From the NCBI GenBank assembly GCA_902790885.1, contig CADATR010000024.1, positions 1-16,901 on the forward strand: a stretch of DNA of 16,901 bases, read 5' to 3'. Both the position numbers and the translations under genes were made by a program. The DNA is from an uncultured Eubacteriales bacterium (GTDB taxonomy: Bacteria; Bacillota_A; Clostridia; Peptostreptococcales; Anaerovoracaceae). The notes beneath the pieces are model-generated. The model ran no database searches. It was given only the letters and a program-made list of their open reading frames with translations, and was not told where the DNA came from. Below are positions 1-6,095 of the stretch, piece after piece (position 1 is the first letter of the stretch; each line of letters starts with the position of its first letter).

Positions 1-3
1 TGA

Positions 4-32
4 TTGACTTTATCCTTAACATATATTAATAT
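4..32 (+). promoter_or_regulatory. Putative sigma-A-type promoter of the first secreted peptidase
   Basis: TTGACT at 4-9 and TAATAT at 27-32 are separated by 17 bases, giving a predicted start near 38-40 and a leader of about 35 bases before the ATG at 74. The -10 matches consensus at only four of six positions. The region is AT-rich, and the window begins only three bases upstream, so another promoter further upstream cannot be excluded. Confidence 0.4.
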
Positions 33-71
33 TTCTTTGACTTGTATTCTGGAGAGGGGAAGTCAAAGAAA
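32..71. repeat. Perfect 12-bp inverted repeat enclosing the ribosome binding site of the first gene
   Basis: TTTCTTTGACTT at 32-43 is the exact reverse complement of AAGTCAAAGAAA at 60-71. The 16-base loop (44-59) contains the purine-rich Shine-Dalgarno stretch GGAGAGGGG at 51-59. The right arm ends two bases before the ATG at 74. It may be an operator over the transcription start or, if transcription starts upstream, an mRNA hairpin that controls access to the start codon. The identity is read directly; the role is inference. Confidence 0.6.
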
Positions 72-73
72 GC

Positions 74-1000
74 ATGAAAAACAGAAGGTTTTCAAAAATA
101 TACAGAGCAACAGCCGCAGTACTGGTGATGATGATGGTATTTACCATGTCATTCTTTGTTGCAAGTACACCGGTACAGGCTGAGGGCGGAGTTACGATCG
201 GTCAGGCGACCAACGGCGAAGGAGGAAAGTTGCGAGGCTGCAAGGCCGGGGACCAGTCCGGCGGAGAGGTGTCATTAAGCGGCTGGTCATATGGAAAGAG
301 CTCCGGATCGGCACTCCACTGGAAGTACGTCTTCAGGGCTAAGGATCCTTTGATCGGCAAGGCTCTAGCCGAAAACATGAAGGCAGCGGCGGCAAACGAT
401 CATATAGGATACGACCAGGACTCACCTGACAGATACTCCTTCTACGATGCAGCAGCGGCTGCTGACTGGGACATATCCGCGATAAGCACCAACTGTGAGA
501 CTACATGCGCATCAGCTGTCTCGGTATGCCTTAATGCTGCAGGTGTAAAAGTTCCTAAACTGTGGTATTCAGGCATAGTTGCCAGGGATCTGGAGAATAC
601 AGGCCAGTTCTATTGCTACACATCGAGCGACTATACTGCTTCGCCTGCGAAGCTGCTCCCTGGTGACATTCTGGTTACTCCTGATAAGCATACCGCGATG
701 GTGGTGGAGAGCCCGAATCATTTCCAGTTTGAGGTCACGTATAAGGAGTCCGGAGCAGAAGAAGAAACGAGCGTTTTAGCGGAAGAGGGCTCTGAGATCC
801 ATCTGGTGCTCAACAACGGCGAAGAAGTGAAGACCATAGTGATCGAAGACGAGGTCAACCTTGCTGAATACACTCCTGAAAAGGGAGACTTCAAGTTCAC
901 AGGATGGAAGAAAACGACAGATGATGTTTTCTCAGCGGAATTTGAAGGCGGCGGGTCAGCGATAAAAACCACGAACGGGATCGAGAAAATAGAAGGCTGA
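74..1000 (+). CDS. Secreted NlpC/P60-like (phage-lysin-type) cysteine peptidase with a C-terminal beta repeat
   Basis: This is probably an exported peptidoglycan hydrolase. Residues 1-36 form a Sec signal peptide (basic start, hydrophobic core, cleavage after VQA). Residues about 40-212 form the catalytic-like domain. It has the block CKAGDQSGGEV, then NCETTCAS with Cys141 and Cys145, and GDIL plus KHTAMVV with His206. By analogy with prophage lysins that carry CETDCS at this place, Cys145 and His206 are the likely catalytic pair. Residues about 219-290 resemble a single InlB/Listeria-Bacteroides-type repeat, with the typical F-x-GW near its end. The paralogue at 4453-5868 shares the first 210 residues but carries SH3-like domains instead. 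The start at 74 is the only one that gives a complete signal peptide. The Shine-Dalgarno is 14 bases upstream, inside a hairpin loop. The cleavage specificity (amidase or endopeptidase) is not determined. Confidence 0.8.
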   Translation: MKNRRFSKIYRATAAVLVMMMVFTMSFFVASTPVQAEGGVTIGQATNGEGGKLRGCKAGDQSGGEVSLSGWSYGKSSGSALHWKYVFRAKDPLIGKALAENMKAAAANDHIGYDQDSPDRYSFYDAAAAADWDISAISTNCETTCASAVSVCLNAAGVKVPKLWYSGIVARDLENTGQFYCYTSSDYTASPAKLLPGDILVTPDKHTAMVVESPNHFQFEVTYKESGAEEETSVLAEEGSEIHLVLNNGEEVKTIVIEDEVNLAEYTPEKGDFKFTGWKKTTDDVFSAEFEGGGSAIKTTNGIEKIEG

Positions 1001-1029
1001 TCGTATATCTCAAGCAGTTAATAAATATC

Positions 1030-1060
1030 TCCGGCGGGAAACCGCCGGAATTATTTTTTA
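1030..1060 (+). terminator. Rho-independent terminator after the first peptidase gene
   Basis: TCCGGCGG at 1030-1037 pairs perfectly with CCGCCGGA at 1042-1049 around a GAAA tetraloop, followed by ATTATTTTTTA. It lies 30 bases after the stop codon and separates the peptidase gene from the ATP-grasp operon. A close relative with a compensatory base change lies at 16012-16035. Confidence 0.85.
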
Positions 1061-1075
1061 TCTGTCCCTTTTTTA

Positions 1076-1084
1076 TGCTAAAAT
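1076..1084 (+). promoter_or_regulatory. Putative extended -10 promoter of the first ATP-grasp operon
   Basis: TGC followed by TAAAAT (1076-1084) forms an extended -10 element. No good -35 hexamer is visible 16-18 bases upstream, where the terminator T-run lies. The predicted start is near 1091, giving a leader of about 43 bases. The very similar TGGTAAAAT precedes the second operon at 6045-6053. Confidence 0.4.
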
Positions 1085-1133
1085 GAAATGTAATTCAAAG
1101 ACAGAAGAAACAACAAGGGAGTAAAACAGGCAG

Positions 1134-2330
1134 ATGAGCATGAAGACTATAATGATACTTGGTGCCGGAAGAGGACAGGTGGGTCTTTACAAGGCCGCTA
1201 AAGCGATGGGGCATAAGTCAGTCGCAGTCAGTATAAAGGGAGATTACCCGGGCTTTGCTCTGGCTGATGAGATCGATTATACGGACATAACCGATGCCGA
1301 GGCTGTGCTTGAAGCCGCAAAGAGACATGGAGCTGACGCTGTGGTCTCTGCATGCGTTGACATAACTATCCCGGCGGTTGGCTATGTATGTGATAAAATG
1401 GGGCTCTGCGGTATAAGCCATGAAGCAGCCGTGACTTCAACCAACAAGATGCTCATGAAGAAGGCCTTTGAAAAGGCCGGAGTGCGCACAGCCAGATTCG
1501 TTGAGCTTTACAAAGGCGAGGATCCGGCGGAAAAGAGCGCTCACCTCAGAAAGCCGCTCATAGTCAAGGCTGTTGATCTTTGCGGAAGCAAGGGGATAAA
1601 CATCGTGATGGACGGAATGTCTCTTGAAGATGCCGTCAGCGCAACGATGTCTGAAACCAATCTGGACTACTGCATCATCGAAGAATACCTCGATGGCTAT
1701 GAATTCAGCGCAACATCCTTTATAGTTGACGGAAAGGTGCTGTTCAACCTTCCTATGGGGGATGTAAGATATGGCAAAAATGATGAGATCCCGGCAGGTC
1801 ATTACCTCCCGTTTGAGGGCGATGCTGAGATCATCGAAGATACGATCACGCAGATGACGAACGGTATCTATGCGCTTGGTCTCGACAACTGTGCCGTGAA
1901 CGCCGATCTTATGCTATGCGACGGCAAGGTATATATACTTGAGATGACCGGCAGGCTTGGAGCCAACGGCATACCTGAGCTCACATCCATATACATGGGC
2001 TATGATATAAACCGCATGATAATCGAGACTTCGCTTGGGGAGAGAGGTTTCCTCAGCGAGATAAGTCCTGAAAAAGTACCGTGCACTCCTTGCTTCTCGC
2101 AGATGGTTCTTTCTGAGAGGAGCGGAATACTTGAGAGCGCGGAGATCGATGAGGACTGCGATGCTGATGTGCTTCTGTTTGTTAAGCCGGGAGACTCTGT
2201 ACGAAAGTTCGCAAGCACAAGCGACTGCATTGGCCAGATAATCACACAGGCAGAAACACTGGATGGAGCAAGAAAGAAAGCAGAAGATACTCTCGGCATG
2301 ATCCATATCATTCTGGACGGAGACAGATAA
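1134..2330 (+). CDS. ATP-grasp family ligase, first of three paralogues
   Basis: This is a cytoplasmic ATP-grasp enzyme, a family that joins a carboxylate to an amine or similar nucleophile through an acyl-phosphate. Residues 5-100 form the Rossmann-like pre-ATP-grasp domain (MILGAGRGQVG). In the ATP-binding part one sees KPLIVKA (Lys140, Lys145), the Gly-rich CGSKG loop (150-154) and IIEEYLDG (Glu183-Glu184). The metal and phosphate site is NADLML (Asp258) and LEMTGRLG (Glu270, Arg274). The usual Asn of the E-x-N-x-R motif is Thr here. At 398 residues the length is normal. The ATG at 1134 is chosen over the ATG at 1140 because AAGGGAG (1115-1121) is nearer to it. The gene leads an operon with a second ATP-grasp gene one base downstream and a glycosyltransferase. 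This suggests a role in modifying a surface glycan or its precursor; the substrate is unknown. Confidence 0.85.
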   Translation: MSMKTIMILGAGRGQVGLYKAAKAMGHKSVAVSIKGDYPGFALADEIDYTDITDAEAVLEAAKRHGADAVVSACVDITIPAVGYVCDKMGLCGISHEAAVTSTNKMLMKKAFEKAGVRTARFVELYKGEDPAEKSAHLRKPLIVKAVDLCGSKGINIVMDGMSLEDAVSATMSETNLDYCIIEEYLDGYEFSATSFIVDGKVLFNLPMGDVRYGKNDEIPAGHYLPFEGDAEIIEDTITQMTNGIYALGLDNCAVNADLMLCDGKVYILEMTGRLGANGIPELTSIYMGYDINRMIIETSLGERGFLSEISPEKVPCTPCFSQMVLSERSGILESAEIDEDCDADVLLFVKPGDSVRKFASTSDCIGQIITQAETLDGARKKAEDTLGMIHIILDGDR

Positions 2331-2331
2331 A

Positions 2332-3435
2332 ATGAGCAAGAAGAAACTGGCGATACTCGGGGCTGCCCTGTTTCAGGAGCCGGCAATAATAAAAGCGCAG
2401 GAGATGGGATATGAGACCCATGTGTTTGCGTGGGCTGCCGGCGACAGGGGAGAAAAGATGGCAGATCATTTCTATCCTATCAGCATAAAGGAGCAGGATG
2501 AGATACTCGAGAAGTGTAAAGAGATCGGGATAGATGGCATAATAAGCATTGCTTCTGACCTTGCCATGGTGACCGTAAACTATGTGGCAGAGAAAATGGG
2601 ACTACCGGGAAATTCCGTCGAAGCGACAACGATAAGCACCAACAAGCACTGGATGAGGAAAGCATTTGAGGAGAACGGCGATCCGAGTCCGAAAAGCATG
2701 CTGGTCGACTCGCGCACTGATTTCAGCAGCATCGACATGAAATTCCCGCTGATAGTCAAGCCGACGGACAGGAGCGGCAGCAGGGGAGTACACAAGGTGT
2801 TCGACCAGAGACAGCTCAGAGATGCCATCATCCGCGCCAGAGAGTACAGCTTTGAAGGCAAGGCGGTCGTTGAGGAATTCGTTGAAGGAGACGAGTACAG
2901 CATAGAGTATATTTCCTTTGAGGGCAGACATTACTTCCTTGCGGCTACCGCCAAGATAACCACCGGTGCGCCGTTCTTTATAGAGACCGGGCACAGGCAG
3001 CCGGCGCCTCTGTCAGAGGAGATGCTGGCACGCATACAGAAGATCTCAGAGCACGCGCTCGATACTTTGCAGCTCAGAAACGGTGCTGCTCATATCGAGC
3101 TAAAGATCGACGGCGATGAGATCAACATCATAGAGATAGGCGGACGCATGGGAGGCGACTTTATCGGAAGCGACCTCGTGCAGCTCTCGACTGGCTATGA
3201 TTTCGTAAAAGGCGTCATAAAGGTAGCCATGGGAGAGGATCCTGAGGTGCCAGAGGTCTTCGAAAGCAACAAAGCAGGCGTCAACTTCATAATCGATCAG
3301 AAGGATGTTGATGCCTATGAGCAGTTTAAAAAGGAGCATCCGGGAACTATCGTACGCGAGCATATAGACTCCGATCTTTCCGACGCGGTAACGGACAGCT
3401 CCAACAGACACGGCTACTATATATTCAGAGGTTAA
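2332..3435 (+). CDS. ATP-grasp family ligase, second of three paralogues
   Basis: A second cytoplasmic ATP-grasp enzyme, 367 residues. It begins with the pre-ATP-grasp fold (LAILGAALFQEPAI). The nucleotide site shows PLIVKPTD (Lys143), the loop SGSRG (148-152) and VVEEFVEGDEYS (Glu181-Glu182). The metal site shows HIELKIDG (Glu256) and IIEIGGRMGGDFIGS (Glu268, Arg272). The IGGRMGGDFIGSDL stretch resembles one I recall from ATP-grasp ligases often labelled carbamoyl-phosphate-synthase-like in polysaccharide and natural-product clusters. It starts one base after the TAA of the preceding gene, with GGACGGAGA as ribosome binding site inside that gene, so the two are probably translationally coupled. 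Sequence divergence from its neighbour suggests a different substrate or a successive step rather than a redundant copy. The substrate cannot be read from the sequence. Confidence 0.85.
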   Translation: MSKKKLAILGAALFQEPAIIKAQEMGYETHVFAWAAGDRGEKMADHFYPISIKEQDEILEKCKEIGIDGIISIASDLAMVTVNYVAEKMGLPGNSVEATTISTNKHWMRKAFEENGDPSPKSMLVDSRTDFSSIDMKFPLIVKPTDRSGSRGVHKVFDQRQLRDAIIRAREYSFEGKAVVEEFVEGDEYSIEYISFEGRHYFLAATAKITTGAPFFIETGHRQPAPLSEEMLARIQKISEHALDTLQLRNGAAHIELKIDGDEINIIEIGGRMGGDFIGSDLVQLSTGYDFVKGVIKVAMGEDPEVPEVFESNKAGVNFIIDQKDVDAYEQFKKEHPGTIVREHIDSDLSDAVTDSSNRHGYYIFRG

Positions 3436-3436
3436 A

Positions 3437-4375
3437 ATGCTGATATCTTTCGTAATACCTTGTTACAGATCTGAAAACACACTGGGCGATGTAGTAAAGA
3501 CGATCCAGGATACTGTCGATGCCAGAGACGGCTTCGAAGCTGAGATCATCCTTGTTAACGACGCATCCCCTGATGATACCTGGGGCGTGATCAGAAAGCT
3601 CCACGAAGAGTACGATAATATAAAAGGAATAAACATCGCGAAAAACAGCGGACAGCAGAGCGCCATAATGGCCGGGCTGAGGCATGCTGAAGGAGAGCTG
3701 GTAGCTGTCAGTGATGATGACGGACAGACTCCGATTGAAACGGTCTTTGATTTTTATGATCACATGAAAGAAGGCGGCTACGATGTGGTCTGCGCGGATT
3801 ATCACGGAAGAGGCAAAAGGTCGGCCTTCAGAAGGCTGGGCTCCTGGGCGAATAATGAGATGGCCAAGCTGTTCATGGAAAAGCCCGAAGATCTGAGTCT
3901 GTCGGTATACTTTCTGGCAAAGAAGTTCGTTGTTGATGAGATGGTGCGCTACACCAATGCGTACCCGCACATGGAAGGCCTTCTCATAAGGACTACACGC
4001 AACATCGGCAATGTCACGGTCGATCAGAAGGAGCGTGCGAGCGGAAGCTCGGGATATAATCTGAAGAAACTGCTGGCGACCTGGGTGAACGGTCTCACGA
4101 CTTTTTCCATCAAGCCTATCAGACTGGCAATGGTATTCGGCACGCTGTTTGCGGCGATCGGCTTCCTGACGATCATAGTGCTGGTCATAATGAAACTGAC
4201 GAGATCGGATATCGCGATAGGATGGACTTCCATGATCGCGACGAATCTCCTGACAGGCGGAATGATTATGCTGATGCTTGGAGTGATAGGAGAGTATATT
4301 GGGCGTATATATCTGAGCCTTAATCAGAATCCACAGTACGTGATCAAAGAGAAGATCGGTTTCGATAAAAAATAG
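3437..4375 (+). CDS. GtrB/ArnC/DPM1-like family 2 glycosyltransferase, membrane anchored
   Basis: This probably transfers a sugar from a nucleotide donor to a polyprenyl phosphate on the cytoplasmic face of the membrane. Residues 1-225 form the GT-A domain: SFVIPCYRSE at the start, LVNDASPDDT (Asn41, Asp42), the conserved NSGQQSAIMAG (70-80), and SDDDGQTP, which holds the DxD metal motif (Asp93-Asp95). Two transmembrane helices follow at about 228-253 and 262-286, and the family-typical GEYIGRIYLS follows at about 285-294. Length (312) and topology match GtrB, ArnC and B. subtilis CsbB. It is the last gene of a three-gene operon with the two ATP-grasp ligases, one base after the upstream stop, and is followed by a strong terminator. 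It is paralogous to the minus-strand gene at 9510-10484. The sugar is unknown. Confidence 0.87.
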   Translation: MLISFVIPCYRSENTLGDVVKTIQDTVDARDGFEAEIILVNDASPDDTWGVIRKLHEEYDNIKGINIAKNSGQQSAIMAGLRHAEGELVAVSDDDGQTPIETVFDFYDHMKEGGYDVVCADYHGRGKRSAFRRLGSWANNEMAKLFMEKPEDLSLSVYFLAKKFVVDEMVRYTNAYPHMEGLLIRTTRNIGNVTVDQKERASGSSGYNLKKLLATWVNGLTTFSIKPIRLAMVFGTLFAAIGFLTIIVLVIMKLTRSDIAIGWTSMIATNLLTGGMIMLMLGVIGEYIGRIYLSLNQNPQYVIKEKIGFDKK

Positions 4376-4401
4376 AGCAGACATTGCGACAGATTTATCG
4401 T

Positions 4402-4438
4402 AAAAAGTGATCCCCGCAGGCGATGCGGGGATCTTTTG
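4402..4438. terminator. Bidirectional Rho-independent terminator between convergent genes
   Basis: GATCCCCGCA at 4409-4418 pairs perfectly with TGCGGGGATC at 4424-4433 around the loop GGCGA. TTTT follows on the plus strand, and AAAAA at 4402-4406 gives a T-run on the minus strand. It lies between the stop at 4375 and the end of the minus-strand gene at 4453, and serves both. Confidence 0.88.
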
Positions 4439-4452
4439 CTGTCTGACTATTT

Positions 4453-5868
4453 TTATTTTGCTGCTGACAGATTTCCAGGCTTGCAGCATATCCATCCGCT
4501 CGGGATGCGCATCCAGTTGCCCCTTACCTCGAGACAGGTGACAACAGTTCCTTTTTTGAGCCTTGCCTGTGAGCTGCCGGTAGAATGCCTTTTGCCGTCT
4601 GCTGTGAGCTTTGACCACTTGACGTTTTTATAGTTTAATCCCGGGCCGGTTCTCACGTTAAGGACCATATTAAGAGAGTAATTCCTGCCCTTCTTGATCA
4701 CTAATGTCGAACTCTTAGCAGCTGCAGCCTTGGTGGTCGTTGCTTTAGCTGTAGCCGTAGTTGTTGCTGCTTTTGTAGTTGTGGTATTGGTGGTCGTTGC
4801 TTTGACAGCTGTGGATGTGGCGGCAGCTGTCGCTTTGGAAGCAGCTGTTGTGCCCGGCTTTAAGGTTGAAGAGGTTTTCGCCTTATTGGCTGTCAAAGCC
4901 TTTTCATACTGCGCCTTCTGAGCAGCAGTATCTTTGTATTCAGTAATATAGTATTCACCGTTCTGTTTACCGCATATCCATCCGCTTGGGATCTGGATCC
5001 AGTCGCCATTTGTCTTGAGACAGGTCACAACGGTTCCCTTGTTGAGCACAGCTTTGCCTTCTACAGCTATTGCATAAAGCTTGGCGTTTTCTGTCAGCTG
5101 GCTTACTGTTTTGGCAGGGAAAATCTTACCAGCGCCGGTGCGCACAAAGAGCTCTTCCGTGAGCTGATACTCTTTGCCGACTTTGAATGTCGAAACACTG
5201 CTCTGGGCAGTCTTTACGGATGACCCAGGGGAGCGAGGGCTTTCAACTACCATCGCGGTGTGATGTCCCGGGGATACGAGTATGTCACCTGCTTCCAGCA
5301 GATCGGTGCTGGCTGTGAACTCCTTTGATGTAAAGATATTGAACTTTCCCGTTGCTTTGAGATCGTTATAGACCAGAGATGAATCCCAGTATCTGTCTGT
5401 TTTGATCCCGGCTGCGTTGAGACATACAGACACAACTGATGCGCATGTAGTTTCGCAGTTAGTAGTTATTTTCGAAAGATCCCAGCCGACCTTCTTCGCC
5501 TCATCATAGCAGCTGAAGCGGTCAGGAGCCTTCTGATCATATCCGATGTGATTGTTGACACAAGCCTGTGTCATCGAAACAGCAAGCTTCTTTGCGATCG
5601 CCGGGTCTTTGGCGCGGATCACATACTTCCAGTTGTTGTATGCGCCGCTCTTGGAGCTGTAGGTCCATTTTCCGATATCAACCTCTCCGCCGGACTGATC
5701 TCCTGCCTTGCAGTCACGGATTCTTCCGTTTTCACCGCTGGTAGCCTGTCCGATCTTTACGCTTGATGCCGCCGATGCGGTCATCGGCTCAAGCATGGTT
5801 ATTCCTGTGATCAGCAGCGCAAAAGCAAGCAATACTGCGGTGACTCTTTTACATGTTGATCTGACCAT
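4453..5868 (-). CDS. Secreted NlpC/P60-like cysteine peptidase with two SH3-like domains and an Ala/Thr linker
   Basis: This is an exported, probably wall-associated peptidoglycan hydrolase of 471 residues. The signal peptide is 1-33 (cleavage after ASA). The catalytic-like domain at about 36-212 closely matches the protein at 74-1000: CKAGDQSGGEV, NCETTCAS (Cys138, Cys142) and GHHTAMVV (His202, His203). Cys142 and His203 are the likely catalytic residues by family analogy. A first SH3-like domain lies at about 228-312 and a second at about 388-463. Both contain KGTVVTCL followed by W-x-x-IPSGWIC, so they arose by duplication. They are joined by a flexible Ala/Thr/Lys linker (about 330-386) poor in other residues. 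SH3b domains of this kind usually bind the cell wall. The start has GAGGGG just upstream (5873-5878). The promoter region carries a 13-bp inverted repeat. The gene is monocistronic and converges on the glycosyltransferase operon. Confidence 0.84.
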   Translation of the reverse strand: MVRSTCKRVTAVLLAFALLITGITMLEPMTASAASSVKIGQATSGENGRIRDCKAGDQSGGEVDIGKWTYSSKSGAYNNWKYVIRAKDPAIAKKLAVSMTQACVNNHIGYDQKAPDRFSCYDEAKKVGWDLSKITTNCETTCASVVSVCLNAAGIKTDRYWDSSLVYNDLKATGKFNIFTSKEFTASTDLLEAGDILVSPGHHTAMVVESPRSPGSSVKTAQSSVSTFKVGKEYQLTEELFVRTGAGKIFPAKTVSQLTENAKLYAIAVEGKAVLNKGTVVTCLKTNGDWIQIPSGWICGKQNGEYYITEYKDTAAQKAQYEKALTANKAKTSSTLKPGTTAASKATAAATSTAVKATTTNTTTTKAATTTATAKATTTKAAAAKSSTLVIKKGRNYSLNMVLNVRTGPGLNYKNVKWSKLTADGKRHSTGSSQARLKKGTVVTCLEVRGNWMRIPSGWICCKPGNLSAAK

Positions 5869-5886
5869 TGTTACCCCTCGCTTTCA

Positions 5887-5944
5887 AAATTTTAAGCAAT
5901 CTCTTAATGAATTTATAGATATATTCTATATTTGCTTAAAATTT
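5887..5944. repeat. Perfect 13-bp inverted repeat spanning the promoter and leader of the minus-strand peptidase gene
   Basis: AAATTTTAAGCAA at 5887-5899 is the exact reverse complement of TTGCTTAAAATTT at 5932-5944, with 32 bases between. Relative to the minus-strand gene, one arm falls between the putative -35 and -10 boxes and the other between the predicted start and the ribosome binding site. That position suits an operator better than a hairpin. AT-richness raises the chance expectation, but 13 perfect pairs with an internal GC step are notable. The regulator is unknown. Confidence 0.55.
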
Positions 5945-5950
5945 GTTCAA
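5923..5950 (-). promoter_or_regulatory. Putative sigma-A-type promoter of the minus-strand peptidase gene
   Basis: Read on the minus strand, TTGAAC (5950-5945) and TAGAAT (5928-5923) are separated by 16 bases. The predicted start is near 5916, about 48 bases before the ATG at 5868. The -35 overlaps a 14-bp palindrome (5942-5955), and the spacer holds one arm of the longer inverted repeat. Confidence 0.45.
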
Positions 5951-5971
5951 ACAAACCTTAATATTTGTTCA
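5942..5971. repeat. TTTGTTCA direct repeat, one copy within a palindrome
   Basis: TTTGTTCA occurs at 5942-5949 and again at 5964-5971, exactly 22 bases apart, about two helical turns. The first copy is part of the palindrome TTTGTT-CA-AACAAA (5942-5955), which covers the putative -35 box of the minus-strand peptidase gene. The spacing and position are what tandem protein binding sites would show, but the sequence is AT-rich and no regulator is identified. Confidence 0.4.
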
Positions 5972-6024
5972 TATGTATCAGAGGCCATTTTTGCTGTTCT
6001 CTGGCCGTGAGAGCCAGCGTGCAA

Positions 6025-6053
6025 TTGAGAAAGCTCAAGGCATATGGTAAAAT
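6025..6053 (+). promoter_or_regulatory. Promoter of the second ATP-grasp operon
   Basis: TTGAGA at 6025-6030 and TAAAAT at 6048-6053 are separated by exactly 17 bases, and TGG at 6045-6047 makes the -10 an extended one. The predicted start is near 6060, about 36 bases before the ATG at 6096. This is the best-formed promoter in the window. Confidence 0.6.
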
Positions 6054-6095
6054 TAGGTGCCCAAATACAATATATGGACTAAGGAAAATACGTAA

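Noticed and set aside
1914..2386. Minus-strand frames around the junction of the first two ATP-grasp genes
   Set aside because: They are antisense to two clear genes joined by one base, with no ribosome binding site or recognisable protein.
3425..4618. Long minus-strand open frame of 397 codons opposite the glycosyltransferase gene
   Set aside because: It lies antisense to a well-supported GtrB-like gene and runs across the terminator. Its translation has no domain-like features and is rich in His, Arg and Ser, as expected from reading a real gene backwards.
4694..4921. Plus-strand frame encoding a very hydrophobic Ala/Val protein that looks like a membrane segment
   Set aside because: It is the antisense of the Ala/Thr linker of the minus-strand peptidase; reversed Thr and Ala codons give Val, Ala and Cys. 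No ribosome binding site precedes it.
6001..6017. Short hairpin CTGGC/GCCAG between the divergent promoters
   Set aside because: It has only five pairs with no T-run on either strand; it is not a terminator, and no riboswitch-like structure surrounds it.
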